A stretch of DNA of 64,000 bases from Paraburkholderia sp. BL9I2N2 (GCF_004339745.1 NZ_SMGP01000001.1:2294001-2358000); one strand, 5' to 3'. Positions 27,512 to 36,377 are shown, counted from the first letter of the stretch. Program-made: numbers and translations. The notes: a model not told the origin generated them from the sequence alone.

Positions 27512-28048
27512 ATGTCCAAGGACTCACCCACTCTGCTGACGGTACGCGACGCCGCCGAACGTCTCGGCGTCACCGCGCGCACCCTGAAGTACTACGAGGA
27601 ACGCGGCCTTGTTTCGCCGACGCGCAGCGAAGGCCGCTACCGGCTTTACGACGAGGACGATCTGAAGCGCTTCGGCCGCATTCTGCGTTTGCGCTCGCTC
27701 GGCTTCTCGCTGCACAGCGTCACCGAAATGCTCAAGCGTCCGCTGGAAGCCGTCGACGGCGGGCACCGCTACTCGACCGAATCGCTGCAGCAGATTCATG
27801 ACGCCATCGAGCAACAGGTCGCAGCACTCGACGCGCGCATCGAAAGCATGCGCCGCGAACTGAAGGAAGCGCAGAAACTGCGCGCCGAACTGAGCCCCGA
27901 CCTCGACTATCTCAAGCGGCGCCTCGCCGGCGAGAACGCAGAGGCGCTGCTGGAGCAGCGCCGCAACGCGCGCGCCAAAGCGGGCAATGCGCCACCCGCA
28001 AAGCAGGCAAAAGAATCTGACGACCCCGCGCCGGGCGAATCTTCATGA
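27512..28048 (+). CDS. MerR-family transcriptional regulator
   Basis: The 178-residue protein has a MerR winged-helix domain (TVRDAAERLGVTARTLKYYE, then RGLVSP and YRLYDEDDLKRF) and a coiled-coil dimerisation helix. The Ala/Lys/Pro-rich tail is not a metal-binding domain and the protein has no cysteine. An in-frame ATG at 27479 overlaps the -10 element, so 27512 is preferred, although no Shine-Dalgarno is visible. The stop overlaps the MFS start by four bases. It probably controls that transporter. The inducer is unknown. Confidence 0.85.
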   Translation: MSKDSPTLLTVRDAAERLGVTARTLKYYEERGLVSPTRSEGRYRLYDEDDLKRFGRILRLRSLGFSLHSVTEMLKRPLEAVDGGHRYSTESLQQIHDAIEQQVAALDARIESMRRELKEAQKLRAELSPDLDYLKRRLAGENAEALLEQRRNARAKAGNAPPAKQAKESDDPAPGESS

Positions 28049-29601
28049 GCACGACGTCATCCCGCGTACCGTTGTTCAGCGTCGAAAAACTGCGCGGCGA
28101 TTTCTTCCCCTGGGTGCTGGCCGTCGTCACCGGCCTCGATTATTTCGACAACTCGATCTTCTCGTTTTTCACCAGCTATATCGCCGGCGGCATCAACGCG
28201 TCGCCCGATGAACTGGTGTGGGCGTCGAGCGCCTATGCAGTCGCGGCGGTGCTGGGCATCCTGCAGCAGCAATGGTGGGTCGAACGCTTCGGCTACCGGC
28301 GCTACGTGGCCGGCTGCATGCTGCTCTATGCTGCCGGTGCGATGGCCGCCGCGATGTGCGAATCGTCGATCGAACTGGCGTTCGCGCGTGGCTTCCAGGG
28401 CTATTTCATCGGGCCGATGATGGGCACCTGCCGCATCCTGATTCAGATGAGTTTCAAACCGCAGCAGCGGCCCGCGGCCACCCGTGCGTTTCTCGTGCTG
28501 ATCGTCCTGAGCAGCGCGCTCGCGCCGCTGATCGGCGGCCAACTGGTCGGGCATTTCGACTGGCGCGCACTGTTCGCGTGCACGGCGCCCGTGGGCGTGC
28601 TGTTCGCCATGCTGGCCTTGCTCGCGCTGCCCGACTCCGGCAACCGCCTGCCCGAGGAACGCGGCGCCGCGCATTTCTGGCCGTACATCATCTTCGCGTT
28701 CGCACAAGGCGCGCTGCAAATCGTGATGCAGCAGGTGCGCTTCCAGTTGTTCAGCGCGTCGCCCGGACTGATTCTGCTGAGCGTCGCCGGGATCGTCGCG
28801 CTAGGCTGGTTCGCCTATCACCAGTGGCATCATCCCGCGCCGCTCGTGCGCCTCAATGCGTTGCGAGAGAAGGTCTTCCAGGTCGGGCTCGTGCTCTACA
28901 TGTTCTACTACTACATCTCGACCGTGTTCAGCTATCTGATCTCGCGCTTTCTCGAGAGTGGACTCGGCTATCCGGTCGAAAACACCGGGCAACTGGTCGG
29001 CGTGACGTCGCTGATTTCGGCGAGTGCCCTGTTCGTCTATTTCCGTTATGCGAAGCTGCTGCCGCGCAAGAAGTGGATCATCGTGCCCGGCTTCGCGGTG
29101 GCCGCGTTCGCGGCGGCGTGGATGACGCGCATGTCGCCCGGCGTCGGCGAAGCGGCGTTGCTGCTGCCGCTGCTGTTGCGCGGCCTGCTGTTGCTGTTCA
29201 TCGTGCTGCCGGTCGCCAATCTGACGTTCAGAATTTTCGCCATCGAAGAATTCACGCACGGCTACCGGCTGAAAAACATCGTGCGGCAACTGACCATGTC
29301 GTTCGCGACGGCCTCCGTGATTATCGTCGAGCAGCATCGGCAGGCGCTGCACGAAACTCGCCTCGCGGAGTTCGTGAATCCGTACAATCCTTTGTTCCAG
29401 AACTCGCTCGCCGCGCTGACGAATGGCTTTGCCGTCGCCGGCCGCTCGCCGTCCGAGGCGCACTCGCTGGCGATCGTGGAAGTCAGCCGCGCGGTCGCGC
29501 AACAGGCCAGTTTTCTGGCTTCGCTGGACGGCTTCTACTTCCTGATCGGCGTAGCGATATGCGGCGGCCTATTTGCCGCGTGGCAAAAACAGATCGACTA
29601 A
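28045..29601 (+). CDS. MFS transporter, DHA2-like (14 TM)
   Basis: Membrane protein of 518 residues with about 14 hydrophobic segments. The size and the LDYFDNSIFSFFTSYIAGGI opening recall the drug:proton antiporter-2 group, although the classic motif C is not obvious. Translationally coupled to the upstream MerR gene (28045-28048), which suggests inducible export of a small molecule. The substrate is not evident, and no membrane-fusion partner is adjacent. Confidence 0.82.
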   Translation: MSTTSSRVPLFSVEKLRGDFFPWVLAVVTGLDYFDNSIFSFFTSYIAGGINASPDELVWASSAYAVAAVLGILQQQWWVERFGYRRYVAGCMLLYAAGAMAAAMCESSIELAFARGFQGYFIGPMMGTCRILIQMSFKPQQRPAATRAFLVLIVLSSALAPLIGGQLVGHFDWRALFACTAPVGVLFAMLALLALPDSGNRLPEERGAAHFWPYIIFAFAQGALQIVMQQVRFQLFSASPGLILLSVAGIVALGWFAYHQWHHPAPLVRLNALREKVFQVGLVLYMFYYYISTVFSYLISRFLESGLGYPVENTGQLVGVTSLISASALFVYFRYAKLLPRKKWIIVPGFAVAAFAAAWMTRMSPGVGEAALLLPLLLRGLLLLFIVLPVANLTFRIFAIEEFTHGYRLKNIVRQLTMSFATASVIIVEQHRQALHETRLAEFVNPYNPLFQNSLAALTNGFAVAGRSPSEAHSLAIVEVSRAVAQQASFLASLDGFYFLIGVAICGGLFAAWQKQID

Positions 29602-29616
29602 GGGTTGCTTCAGGCC

Positions 29617-30450
29617 ATGCTCTCGAAACTGACTCAATGGTTCGGCACACGCCGCCGCGAGCGCGCGCTGCGCGACTACGCGATCGACGATTCCCTGTGG
29701 CAAGCCACGCTCGACGGCCTGCCGTTCCTCGCCCATCTCGATGCGCCGGAGCTCGTGCGCTTGCGCGAACTGACGAGCCTGTTCCTCGCGGAGAAGGAAT
29801 TTTCGACCGCGCACGAGCTTGAGCTGACCGACGCGATGACCGTGGCGATCGCGGCACAAGCGTGTCTGCCGGTTTTGAACCTGAGCCTCGATCTGTATCG
29901 CGGCTGGGTCGGCGTGATCGTCTATCCGGGCGAGTTCGTGATCCGCAAAACCGTCGAGGACGAAGACGGCGTGGTGCACGAAGTCGAACAGGACGCGAGC
30001 GGCGAAGCATGGGAAGGCGGGCCCGTGGTGCTGTCGTGGGAAGACGCGCAGATGACGGACGGCTCGGACGCCTATAACGTCGTCATTCACGAATTCGCGC
30101 ACAAGATCGACATGCTGAACGGCGAGGCGGATGGCCACCCACCACTCATTCGCCGCTGGCACGCGCCGCTCGATTCCCAAGCGTGGGCCGACGTGTTCGA
30201 CCACGCTTACGACCACTTCTGCGCGAAAGTCGACGCGGTGCCGGAGCGCCGCTGGGCGCGCTTCGAGCGCGACTCGCTGATCGATCCGTACGCGGCGGAT
30301 CATCCATCGGAATTTTTTGCCGTTTGCAGCGAGGCGCTGTTCGTCCAACCGCAGGCGTTCGAAGCCGAGTATCCGGAGCTTTACCGGTTGCTCGCACGCT
30401 ATTACAGGCAGGATCCGGCACGGGTCGGCATGACATTCACGTCCGCCTGA
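29617..30450 (+). CDS. mtfA: MtfA-family zinc peptidase
   Basis: Cytosolic metallopeptidase related to E. coli MtfA, which binds the repressor Mlc and has aminopeptidase activity. The zinc motif HEFAHKID lies at about residues 158-165 of 277, with the further conserved EFFAVCSEALF near the C-terminus. The ATG at 29617 is used; an earlier in-frame TTG at 29605 is less likely. It follows the MFS gene by 15 bases and may be co-transcribed. No Mlc gene is in this window, so the role here is open. Confidence 0.88.
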   Translation: MLSKLTQWFGTRRRERALRDYAIDDSLWQATLDGLPFLAHLDAPELVRLRELTSLFLAEKEFSTAHELELTDAMTVAIAAQACLPVLNLSLDLYRGWVGVIVYPGEFVIRKTVEDEDGVVHEVEQDASGEAWEGGPVVLSWEDAQMTDGSDAYNVVIHEFAHKIDMLNGEADGHPPLIRRWHAPLDSQAWADVFDHAYDHFCAKVDAVPERRWARFERDSLIDPYAADHPSEFFAVCSEALFVQPQAFEAEYPELYRLLARYYRQDPARVGMTFTSA

Positions 30451-30560
30451 CGCGCAACGCCCGCCAGGCAACGGCCGCCGCCCGGTGCGCACACGCGCCG
30501 CGACCCTGCAAAACAGCCGTGAAAACGGCATGCACCGTTAGCAAAAAGCCGGCGCAAAAG

Positions 30561-30589
30561 TCGTCAAGCGACTGATTTTCTGGCATAAT
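30561..30589 (+). promoter_or_regulatory. putative promoter of rpmE2
   Basis: TCGTCA (30561-30566), a 17-base spacer and CATAAT (30584-30589) with a TG extension. It predicts a leader of about 90 bases. I see no Zur-type dyad, the usual control for zinc-free L31 copies in gammaproteobacteria. Confidence 0.45.
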
Positions 30590-30688
30590 CGCCGTTTTTC
30601 GACCATAGGCAAGTGGCTCGCGCCTAGATGCGGTCCGTTAAAATACGGTCGCACGCGGGTTGGCTACCGCCAGATTAAAGGAAAGACC

Positions 30689-30955
30689 ATGAAAGAAGGC
30701 ATTCACCCGGATTACCGCGAAGTTCTGTTCATCGACGTGTCGAACGACTTCAAGTTTGTGACGCGCTCGACCATCCAGACGCGTGAAACCGCCGAATTCA
30801 ACGGCAAGACCTACCCGCTCGCCAAGATCGAAGTGTCGTCGGAATCGCATCCGTTCTACACCGGCCAGCAAAAGATCATGGACACGGCAGGCCGCGTCGA
30901 GAAGTTCCGCAACAAGTTTGGCTCGCGCGCTACCGGCAAGGCAGCAGCGAAGTAA
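30689..30955 (+). CDS. rpmE2: ribosomal protein bL31 type B
   Basis: Large-subunit protein of 88 residues, starting [20 protein letters not shown]. It has the type B insert and [21 protein letters not shown], and no cysteine at all, so it is the zinc-independent form. Preceded by a clear AAGGAAAG ribosome site and its own promoter, and followed by a strong terminator, so it is a one-gene unit. Confidence 0.95.
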   Translation: MKEGIHPDYREVLFIDVSNDFKFVTRSTIQTRETAEFNGKTYPLAKIEVSSESHPFYTGQQKIMDTAGRVEKFRNKFGSRATGKAAAK

Positions 30956-30998
30956 TACCTGGCTCGTCGCCGGCTTTGGCCGGCAGCGAAGCAGGAGC

Positions 30999-31027
30999 AA
31001 AAAGGGCAGCGCGAGCTGCCCTTTTTT
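30999..31027 (+). terminator. intrinsic terminator of rpmE2
   Basis: Stem GGGCAGC (31004-31010) with GCTGCCC (31015-31021), GCGA loop, A run before and T run after. Confidence 0.9.
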
Positions 31028-31136
31028 GTCGCCTGGCTGATTCATCGCCAATGCCCGAGGGTCAAACGCTCGCGCGCGGCGCAGCGCCGAACCCGTGTTA
31101 CAGCTTTCCCAACGACGTTGCGAGCCGTTACCGGCC

Positions 31137-31166
31137 GTGACGCGCATCGCACGGCACGACTACAAT
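31137..31166 (+). promoter_or_regulatory. putative promoter of the PMT-family glycosyltransferase
   Basis: GTGACG (31137-31142), an 18-base spacer and TACAAT (31161-31166). Transcription would start near 31173, downstream of the ORF's first possible start at 31165, which supports the ATG at 31249. Confidence 0.45.
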
Positions 31167-31248
31167 GCCGGATGCTCCAAATTGGCCACTCCAGCCGGAC
31201 ATGCCGTCCGGTCCCGGCTGCACCGCTTATCCGATATCCACACACCGC

Positions 31249-33006
31249 ATGAGACCTGTCGTTCGCCTCACTGCCTCAGCGACCAGTGCGTTGCCGCGCT
31301 GGCTGTTGCTGACCATCTGTATCGTCTACGCATCGTTCGGACTGTTCGGCCGCGATCCGTGGAAGAACGAGGATGCAGCCGGCTTCGGCGTCATGTGGAC
31401 CATGGCGAACGGCGGCGCGCACGACTGGCTGCTGCCGAATCTGGTCGGCAAATACCTCACTGAAGACGGTCCGCTCGGCTACTGGTTCGGCGCCAGCGCG
31501 ATCCGCCTGCTCGCGCCGTGGGTCGATGCGAGCAATGCCTCGCGTGTCTTCACCGGCCTGATGTTCTGCGCGGGCTGCGCGTTCGTCTGGTACGCCGCCT
31601 ACCTGCTCGGCCGCCGCGCCGAAGTCCAGCCGTTCAAGTACGCGTTCGGCGGCGAGCCGGAACCACGCGACTACGGCCGCACGCTTGCCGACGGCGCGCT
31701 GTTGATCCTGCTCGCCTGCTTCGGCCTCGCCGAGCGCGGCCACGAAACCACGCCGCAGCTCGCGCAGTTCTTCGGCATCGCGATGCTCGTGTACGGGCTC
31801 GTGCGCATGATCGACAAACCGATTCAGGGCGCGCTGATCTGGGGACTCGCCATCGCGCTCGTCACCCTGGCCAGCAGCCCGGTGCTGGTCGGCGCACTGC
31901 TGCTCGGCACGCTGGCGATGACCCTGATCGTGCGCGAGACGCGCTCGCGCTGGCTCCTGCTGGCGGGTCTGCCGGTGGCGCTCGCGCTGTCCGTAGCGTG
32001 GCCGATCGCCGCGCTCGCCGCCTTCCCCAACGACGCCGTCTGGTACCTCAATCAGTGGGTGCACGTCAGCTTGAGTTCGTTCGCCGGGCCGCCCGGCTCG
32101 GTAGCCGGCTATGCGCTGAAAAATCTGCCGCTCTTCACCTGGCCGGCGTGGCCGCTGGCACTCTGGGCATGGTTCAGCTGGTCGGGCTTGCGGCGCGCGC
32201 CGCACGTGGCCATTCCGCTGTCGGTGATCGGGCCGCTGTTCGTGCTGGTCGTGCTGCAGAGCCATCAGTCGAACCGGCTTTACATGCTGCTGCTGCCGCC
32301 GCTCGCGGTGCTGGCCGCTTTCGCGCTGCCCACGCTCAAGCGCGGCGCGATCAACGCGATCGACTGGTTCGCGCTCCTGAGCTTCACGATTCTCGGCAGC
32401 TTCGTCTGGCTGGTCTATATCGCGGGGCTGACCGGCTTCCCGCATCCGCTCGCGCGCAACCTCGCGCGTCTCGCGCCGGGCTTCGCGCCGCAGTTCAAGA
32501 TCCTGTCGTTCGTGTGCGCGGTCGCCGTGACGATCTGCTGGTTCGTGCTGGTGCGGTGGCGTCTCGCGCGCCATCCGAAAGTCTTGTGGCGCAGCGTGGT
32601 GCTTTCGAGCGCCGGCACCACCTTGATGTGGGTGCTGCTCATGACGTTATGGCTGCCGGTCGTCAACTACAGCCGGACCTATAAGGACGTCGCTGAACAG
32701 ATATCCGCCCATCTGCCGGACGATTACACCTGCATTTCACCGGTACGCCTCGGCAATGCGCAGATCGCGACCTTCGCCTATTTCGGCGACATGCACTTCT
32801 CCTTCGACCAGGACTGCGACGTGATCCTGCGTCAGGACACGCAGGATTACGGCGAACCGAGCGCAATGTCCGACTTCGTCTGGAAGCTGGTGTGGGAAGG
32901 CCGCCGCGTGGCCGACCGTGACGAACGCTTCCGTCTGTACGTGCGCATCGACCGTCCGAAGCCGCCGGTCGTCAAACGCCGCAACTGGCACAAGAAGTCC
33001 GACTGA
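31249..33006 (+). CDS. PMT/ArnT-family membrane glycosyltransferase
   Basis: GT-C fold membrane protein of 585 residues with about 12 hydrophobic segments. The first periplasmic loop has the acidic motif RDPWKNEDAAGFG and then GPLGYWFGA, in the place of the catalytic Asp/Glu of ArnT and PMT enzymes. It probably moves a sugar from a polyprenyl-phosphate donor to a lipid or protein in the periplasm. It is distinct from arnT at 51.9 kb, and its acceptor is unknown. The MATE gene starts two bases after its stop, so the two form an operon. Confidence 0.8.
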   Translation: MRPVVRLTASATSALPRWLLLTICIVYASFGLFGRDPWKNEDAAGFGVMWTMANGGAHDWLLPNLVGKYLTEDGPLGYWFGASAIRLLAPWVDASNASRVFTGLMFCAGCAFVWYAAYLLGRRAEVQPFKYAFGGEPEPRDYGRTLADGALLILLACFGLAERGHETTPQLAQFFGIAMLVYGLVRMIDKPIQGALIWGLAIALVTLASSPVLVGALLLGTLAMTLIVRETRSRWLLLAGLPVALALSVAWPIAALAAFPNDAVWYLNQWVHVSLSSFAGPPGSVAGYALKNLPLFTWPAWPLALWAWFSWSGLRRAPHVAIPLSVIGPLFVLVVLQSHQSNRLYMLLLPPLAVLAAFALPTLKRGAINAIDWFALLSFTILGSFVWLVYIAGLTGFPHPLARNLARLAPGFAPQFKILSFVCAVAVTICWFVLVRWRLARHPKVLWRSVVLSSAGTTLMWVLLMTLWLPVVNYSRTYKDVAEQISAHLPDDYTCISPVRLGNAQIATFAYFGDMHFSFDQDCDVILRQDTQDYGEPSAMSDFVWKLVWEGRRVADRDERFRLYVRIDRPKPPVVKRRNWHKKSD

Positions 33007-33008
33007 GC

Positions 33009-34388
33009 ATGCTCGCCGACGTACGGAAAATCGCCGGCCTCGCGTGGCCGGTGTTGATCGGCCAACTGGCGATCATCGCGTTCGGCGTGATCGACACGGC
33101 GATGGTCGGCCGCTACTCGGCTGTCGATCTGGCCGCGCTCGGCCTCGGCTCGTCGATCTATATCTCCGTATATATCGGCCTGACCGGCATTCTGACCGCG
33201 CTGCAACCGATTACCGCGCAACTCTACGGCGCGCGCCGCTACACCGAGATCGGCGAGGAAGTTCGCCAGGCCTTGTGGCTCGCGGCGGCGCTGACCGTGA
33301 TCGGCTTCCTGATTCTGTTTTTTCCGGGCCCCGTGCTGCAGCTGGCGCGCGTGCCCGAGGCGCTGCACGAGCGCACTGTCGCGTATCTGCGGATTCTGGC
33401 CTTCGGCTTGCCGGCCGGCCTCGCTTTTCGCGTCTACAGTTCGATCACCAATGCGGTCGGCAAGCCGCGGCTTGTGATGATCCTGCAGATCGGCGCGCTG
33501 CTGCTCAAGGTGCCGCTCAATACGTGGTTCATCTTCGGCGGGTTCGGCGTGCCGGCGCTCGGTGGGCCGGGCTGCGCGCTCGCCAGCACCATGATCAACT
33601 GGGCGCTGGCCGCACTCGGCATGCTGCTGCTGACGCGCGTCGACGTATTCGCGCCGTTCGCGATCTTCGCGCAGTTCTGCTGGCCGGTCTGGCGACGCCA
33701 GGCGGCGCAATTGCGGCTGGGCATTCCGATGGGCCTGTCGTATCTGATCGAAGTGACCTCCTACACGTTCATGGCGCTCTTCATTGCGCGCTTCGGCACG
33801 ACGACGCTGGCCGGCCACCAGATCGCCGGGAATATCGGCGCGGTGCTGTATATGACGCCGCTGTCGATCGGCATCGCTTCGTCGACGCTGGTCGCGCAGG
33901 CGCTCGGCGCGCATCGTCCGGAAGCGGCGCGCACGCTGTCGCGTCACGGCATCATGATGGCCATGGCGATCGCCTGCTGTTACGGCGCGATCGTGCTGGT
34001 GCTGCGGCCCTACATCATCGAAGGCTATACGCCGAATGCGCAGGTCGTGGCGGCGGCGTTGCCGCTGGTGTTGATCGTCGTGTGCTATCACCTGTTCGAT
34101 GCGTTGCAGATCACCACCGCGTTCGTGCTGCGCGCCTACAAGGTGGCGGTCGTGCCGACCGTGATCTACGCGGTGGCGCTGTGGGGCGTCGGGCTCGGCG
34201 GCGGCTATGTGCTCGGCTTCAACGTGACCGGCGTCACGCCGGAATGGCTGACCGGCGCGCGCGGCTTCTGGGTGGCGAACACCGCGAGTCTGGCGATTGC
34301 GGGCATCGGCTTGCTGATGTATTGGCGTGTGGTGAGCAGGCGGTATTCGCATGCCGAGGCGGCGCTTCGGGCGGATTCGGCGGCTTGA
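33009..34388 (+). CDS. MATE-family efflux transporter
   Basis: Inner-membrane exporter of 459 residues with 12 hydrophobic segments in two similar halves, typical of NorM-like MATE pumps (opening GLAWPVLIGQLAIIAFGVIDTAMVGRYS). These use a Na+ or H+ gradient to expel drugs or metabolites. The ATG follows the glycosyltransferase stop by two bases. Sharing an operon with a polyprenyl-sugar transferase is unusual and might mean a lipid-linked substrate, but that is speculation. Confidence 0.88.
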   Translation: MLADVRKIAGLAWPVLIGQLAIIAFGVIDTAMVGRYSAVDLAALGLGSSIYISVYIGLTGILTALQPITAQLYGARRYTEIGEEVRQALWLAAALTVIGFLILFFPGPVLQLARVPEALHERTVAYLRILAFGLPAGLAFRVYSSITNAVGKPRLVMILQIGALLLKVPLNTWFIFGGFGVPALGGPGCALASTMINWALAALGMLLLTRVDVFAPFAIFAQFCWPVWRRQAAQLRLGIPMGLSYLIEVTSYTFMALFIARFGTTTLAGHQIAGNIGAVLYMTPLSIGIASSTLVAQALGAHRPEAARTLSRHGIMMAMAIACCYGAIVLVLRPYIIEGYTPNAQVVAAALPLVLIVVCYHLFDALQITTAFVLRAYKVAVVPTVIYAVALWGVGLGGGYVLGFNVTGVTPEWLTGARGFWVANTASLAIAGIGLLMYWRVVSRRYSHAEAALRADSAA

Positions 34389-34521
34389 CGGGGCTGTCTG
34401 TCGTAGGCTGCAGAATGGCCGGGCTTTCTTCCTGATAAGCCGCTGTTTGGTTCCTGCCCACACACGCTCTGTCGTAGGGGCTGGTAATGATAGACCGTTA
34501 GTTGCGTTGGAGTCTCAATAA

Positions 34522-34546
34522 AAGCGGCTGCGCCAAGCAGCCGCTT
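34522..34546. terminator. terminator between the MATE and CMD-family genes
   Basis: A 10-bp stem (AAGCGGCTGC, 34522-34531, with 34537-34546) around GCCAA. The T-rich flank is on the minus-strand side, so it best serves the minus-strand decarboxylase-family gene. Confidence 0.8.
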
Positions 34547-34569
34547 GCCCTGCCCTTGCCTCGCGGATC

Positions 34570-35019
34570 TCAACCCGCGTGGGTTTCCTCCTCCCGCACC
34601 TGCGCGGCGCTCGCCGATTGCGCGTCATTCAATGCCTGATCATGGCGCTCGAAAATCTCGCGTGCGGCAAACAGCGCATTCAGCGCCGCCGGAAATCCCG
34701 CATAAAGCGCCATCTGCATAAACACCTCGACGATCTCCTCGCGCGTGCAGCCGACGTTCAACGCCGCCTCGATATGCACCTTCAGTTGCGGCTGCGCGGA
34801 GCCGAGCGTGGCCAACGAGGCGATGGTGGCGATTTCACGCGCGCGCAGATCGAGTTGCGGCCGGCTGTAAATATCGCCGAAGCCGAATTCGATCAGCAGA
34901 CGGCCAAAATCCGGCGCGATCGGCGCGAGCGCGGCGATCACCTGCTCGCCGGCCGAGCCGTCGATCTGCTTCAGTTTGTCCCAGCCTCGGGTGTAGCGGT
35001 CGTTGTGTGCGTGGTCCAT
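34570..35019 (-). CDS. carboxymuconolactone decarboxylase (CMD)-family protein
   Basis: The 149-residue protein matches the PcaC/AhpD-like fold: RPQLDLRAREIATIASLATLG, the conserved helical core, then GCTREEIVEVFMQMALYAGFPAAL. PcaC decarboxylates gamma-carboxymuconolactone in protocatechuate breakdown, but no pca genes are nearby and the gene overlaps a MerR regulator by 49 bases. In Bacillus subtilis the MerR-type AdhR controls a CMD-family gene (yraC) in aldehyde stress, so a stress role is as likely as a catabolic one. Only one Cys (GCTREE) is present, so it lacks the AhpD CxxC pair. Confidence 0.82.
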   Translation of the reverse strand: MDHAHNDRYTRGWDKLKQIDGSAGEQVIAALAPIAPDFGRLLIEFGFGDIYSRPQLDLRAREIATIASLATLGSAQPQLKVHIEAALNVGCTREEIVEVFMQMALYAGFPAALNALFAAREIFERHDQALNDAQSASAAQVREEETHAG

Positions 35020-35465
35020 GGTGAGTCCTCTTCCGAATGTGAATGCGCCTGGGTTTCGTCGGTCTGTCGTTTCGAATGATCGGCGGCCGGTGCGCGCCCG
35101 GCCGCTTCGTAGTACGCGATCTTGTCGACGATCGCGCCGAGGTTGATCTGCAACTCGGCGATTCGCGCCAAAACCGCATCCCGATGCGCCACCAGCATGT
35201 CGCGGCGCGCGCCCACCGTCGGCTGACCTTGCGCGCGCAACGCCGCGAACGCCTGCATGCCGGCGATCGGCATACCGGTCGCCTTCAGGCGCATCACGAA
35301 CTGCAGCCAGTCGAGATCGGCCGGCGAATACAGCCGATGCCCCGCCTGCGTGCGGCCGACGGCGCGAATCAGCCCGGCCTGTTCGTAGTAGCGCAGCGTA
35401 TGCGTCGAAACGCCGATCGTTTCAACGACCTGCCCGATGGTGAGTGCTTTCGAGATATTCGACAT
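34971..35465 (-). CDS. MerR-family transcriptional regulator (NmlR/AdhR-like)
   Basis: The 164-residue protein has a MerR DNA-binding domain (LTIGQVVETIGVSTHTLRYYE, cut here: TIGQVVETIGVSTHTLRYYE) and a dimerisation helix ending near residue 125. A hydrophilic His/Thr-rich tail is read through the start of the CMD gene. It has no cysteine, so it cannot sense through the conserved Cys of AdhR or NmlR. A matching operator lies in its own promoter. The 49-base overlap implies a coupled two-gene unit. Confidence 0.86.
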   Translation of the reverse strand: MSNISKALTIGQVVETIGVSTHTLRYYEQAGLIRAVGRTQAGHRLYSPADLDWLQFVMRLKATGMPIAGMQAFAALRAQGQPTVGARRDMLVAHRDAVLARIAELQINLGAIVDKIAYYEAAGRAPAADHSKRQTDETQAHSHSEEDSPWTTHTTTATPEAGTN

Positions 35466-35475
35466 GACGGAACTC

Positions 35476-35506
35476 AGGTTAGGACTTCGAGTGCACTCTA
35501 AGTCAA
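35476..35506 (-). promoter_or_regulatory. MerR-type promoter with operator in a 19-bp spacer
   Basis: Minus strand: TTGACT (35506-35501), exactly 19 bases, then TAACCT (35481-35476). The spacer and -35 hold a 22-bp dyad (35483-35504), arms GACTT and AAGTC around GAGTGCACTC, with one mismatched pair. The long 19-base spacer with a central dyad is the hallmark of promoters activated by MerR-family proteins through DNA twisting. Confidence 0.7.
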
Positions 35507-35786
35507 GCGCGTCGTGCTGTCATTTGTCTGCACGGTCATTTTTTTATGGCGTGGGGGTTTGATCGATAAACTCATAACAGCCTAATAACGAGGCAAAAGG
35601 TTTAAATCTTGTTCACACTGATTTACTTGTCATGAATCGATCGGTATAAATCGTCCGCGTTCGCAAATAAGGGCGCGCAATTTGTTCTATGCTTAAGCGC
35701 AGCGAATGCTGACAGGATGCGTCGTCCCGAGTCGTTTGAGTCGTCCCTTTGCGGCTCACTTTTTTGCCCTCAATGGAGTGCTTGCC
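35507..35786. other. intergenic region before the helix-hairpin-helix gene
   Basis: About 280 moderately AT-rich bases (notably 35530-35700). An ORF could start at 35706 but adds a non-family N-terminus. No terminator or certain promoter is seen. Confidence 0.35.
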
Positions 35787-36377
35787 ATGCTGAAGAAGCT
35801 TTTAATGCTTTGCGTCGCTTTGGCTTTGTCGCTGTCGGCCGGATTTGCGGCGGCCGTCGAAGTGAACTCCGCCGATCAGGCGGCGCTCGAATCGGTTAAG
35901 GGTATTGGCCCGGTGCATGCGAAAGCGATCATCGACGAACGCACCAAGAATGGCCCGTTCAAAGACGCCAATGATCTCGCCACGCGCGTCAAGGGCATCG
36001 GAGCCAAATCGGTAACCAATCTCGAAGCGGCCGGACTGACGATCAACGGCTCGTCAACGCCGCCGAGCGGCGCCAAGCCCGCTGCGAAGCCGAGCAGCAC
36101 GGCCGGCACCAAGGCAGCGCCCGCGGCTACTGCGCCTACGGCGGCGCCAACCACGGCTGCGAACACGACGCCAGCCGCCCCGGTGGATGCCTCCGGCGCG
36201 AAGGCGTCGAAGTCGAAGAAGAAGAGCAAGGCTGCGGCGTCCGAGGCGGCAGCAGCTTCCGCGCCGGCTACTGCGGCAGCGGCGGCGCCGGCTGATGCCT
36301 CGGATACCAAAGCATCGAAGAAGAAAGCCAAGAAGAGCAAGGCCGCATCGGCTGCGGCGGCCTCGGGCGGTGCCTGA
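35787..36377 (+). CDS. secreted ComEA-like helix-hairpin-helix protein with Lys/Ala-rich tail
   Basis: The 196-residue protein has a signal peptide (MLKKLLMLCVALALSLSAGF, then AAA) and two helix-hairpin-helix motifs (NSADQAALESVKGIGPVHAKAI; TRVKGIGAKSVTNLEAAG). These resemble the DNA-binding part of the competence protein ComEA. The last 110 residues are Ala/Pro/Thr- and then Lys/Ala/Ser-rich (KASKSKKKSKAAASEA), like histone H1 tails. It may bind DNA in the periplasm. There is no transmembrane anchor beyond the signal. The ATG at 35787 fits the signal; the ORF start at 35706 does not. Confidence 0.8.
   Translation: MLKKLLMLCVALALSLSAGFAAAVEVNSADQAALESVKGIGPVHAKAIIDERTKNGPFKDANDLATRVKGIGAKSVTNLEAAGLTINGSSTPPSGAKPAAKPSSTAGTKAAPAATAPTAAPTTAANTTPAAPVDASGAKASKSKKKSKAAASEAAAASAPATAAAAAPADASDTKASKKKAKKSKAASAAAASGGA

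Noticed and set aside
30600..30688. Zur operator before the zinc-free L31 gene
   Set aside because: Only a small CCGT/ACGG dyad is present (30635-30648). It does not resemble the AT-rich Zur dyad.
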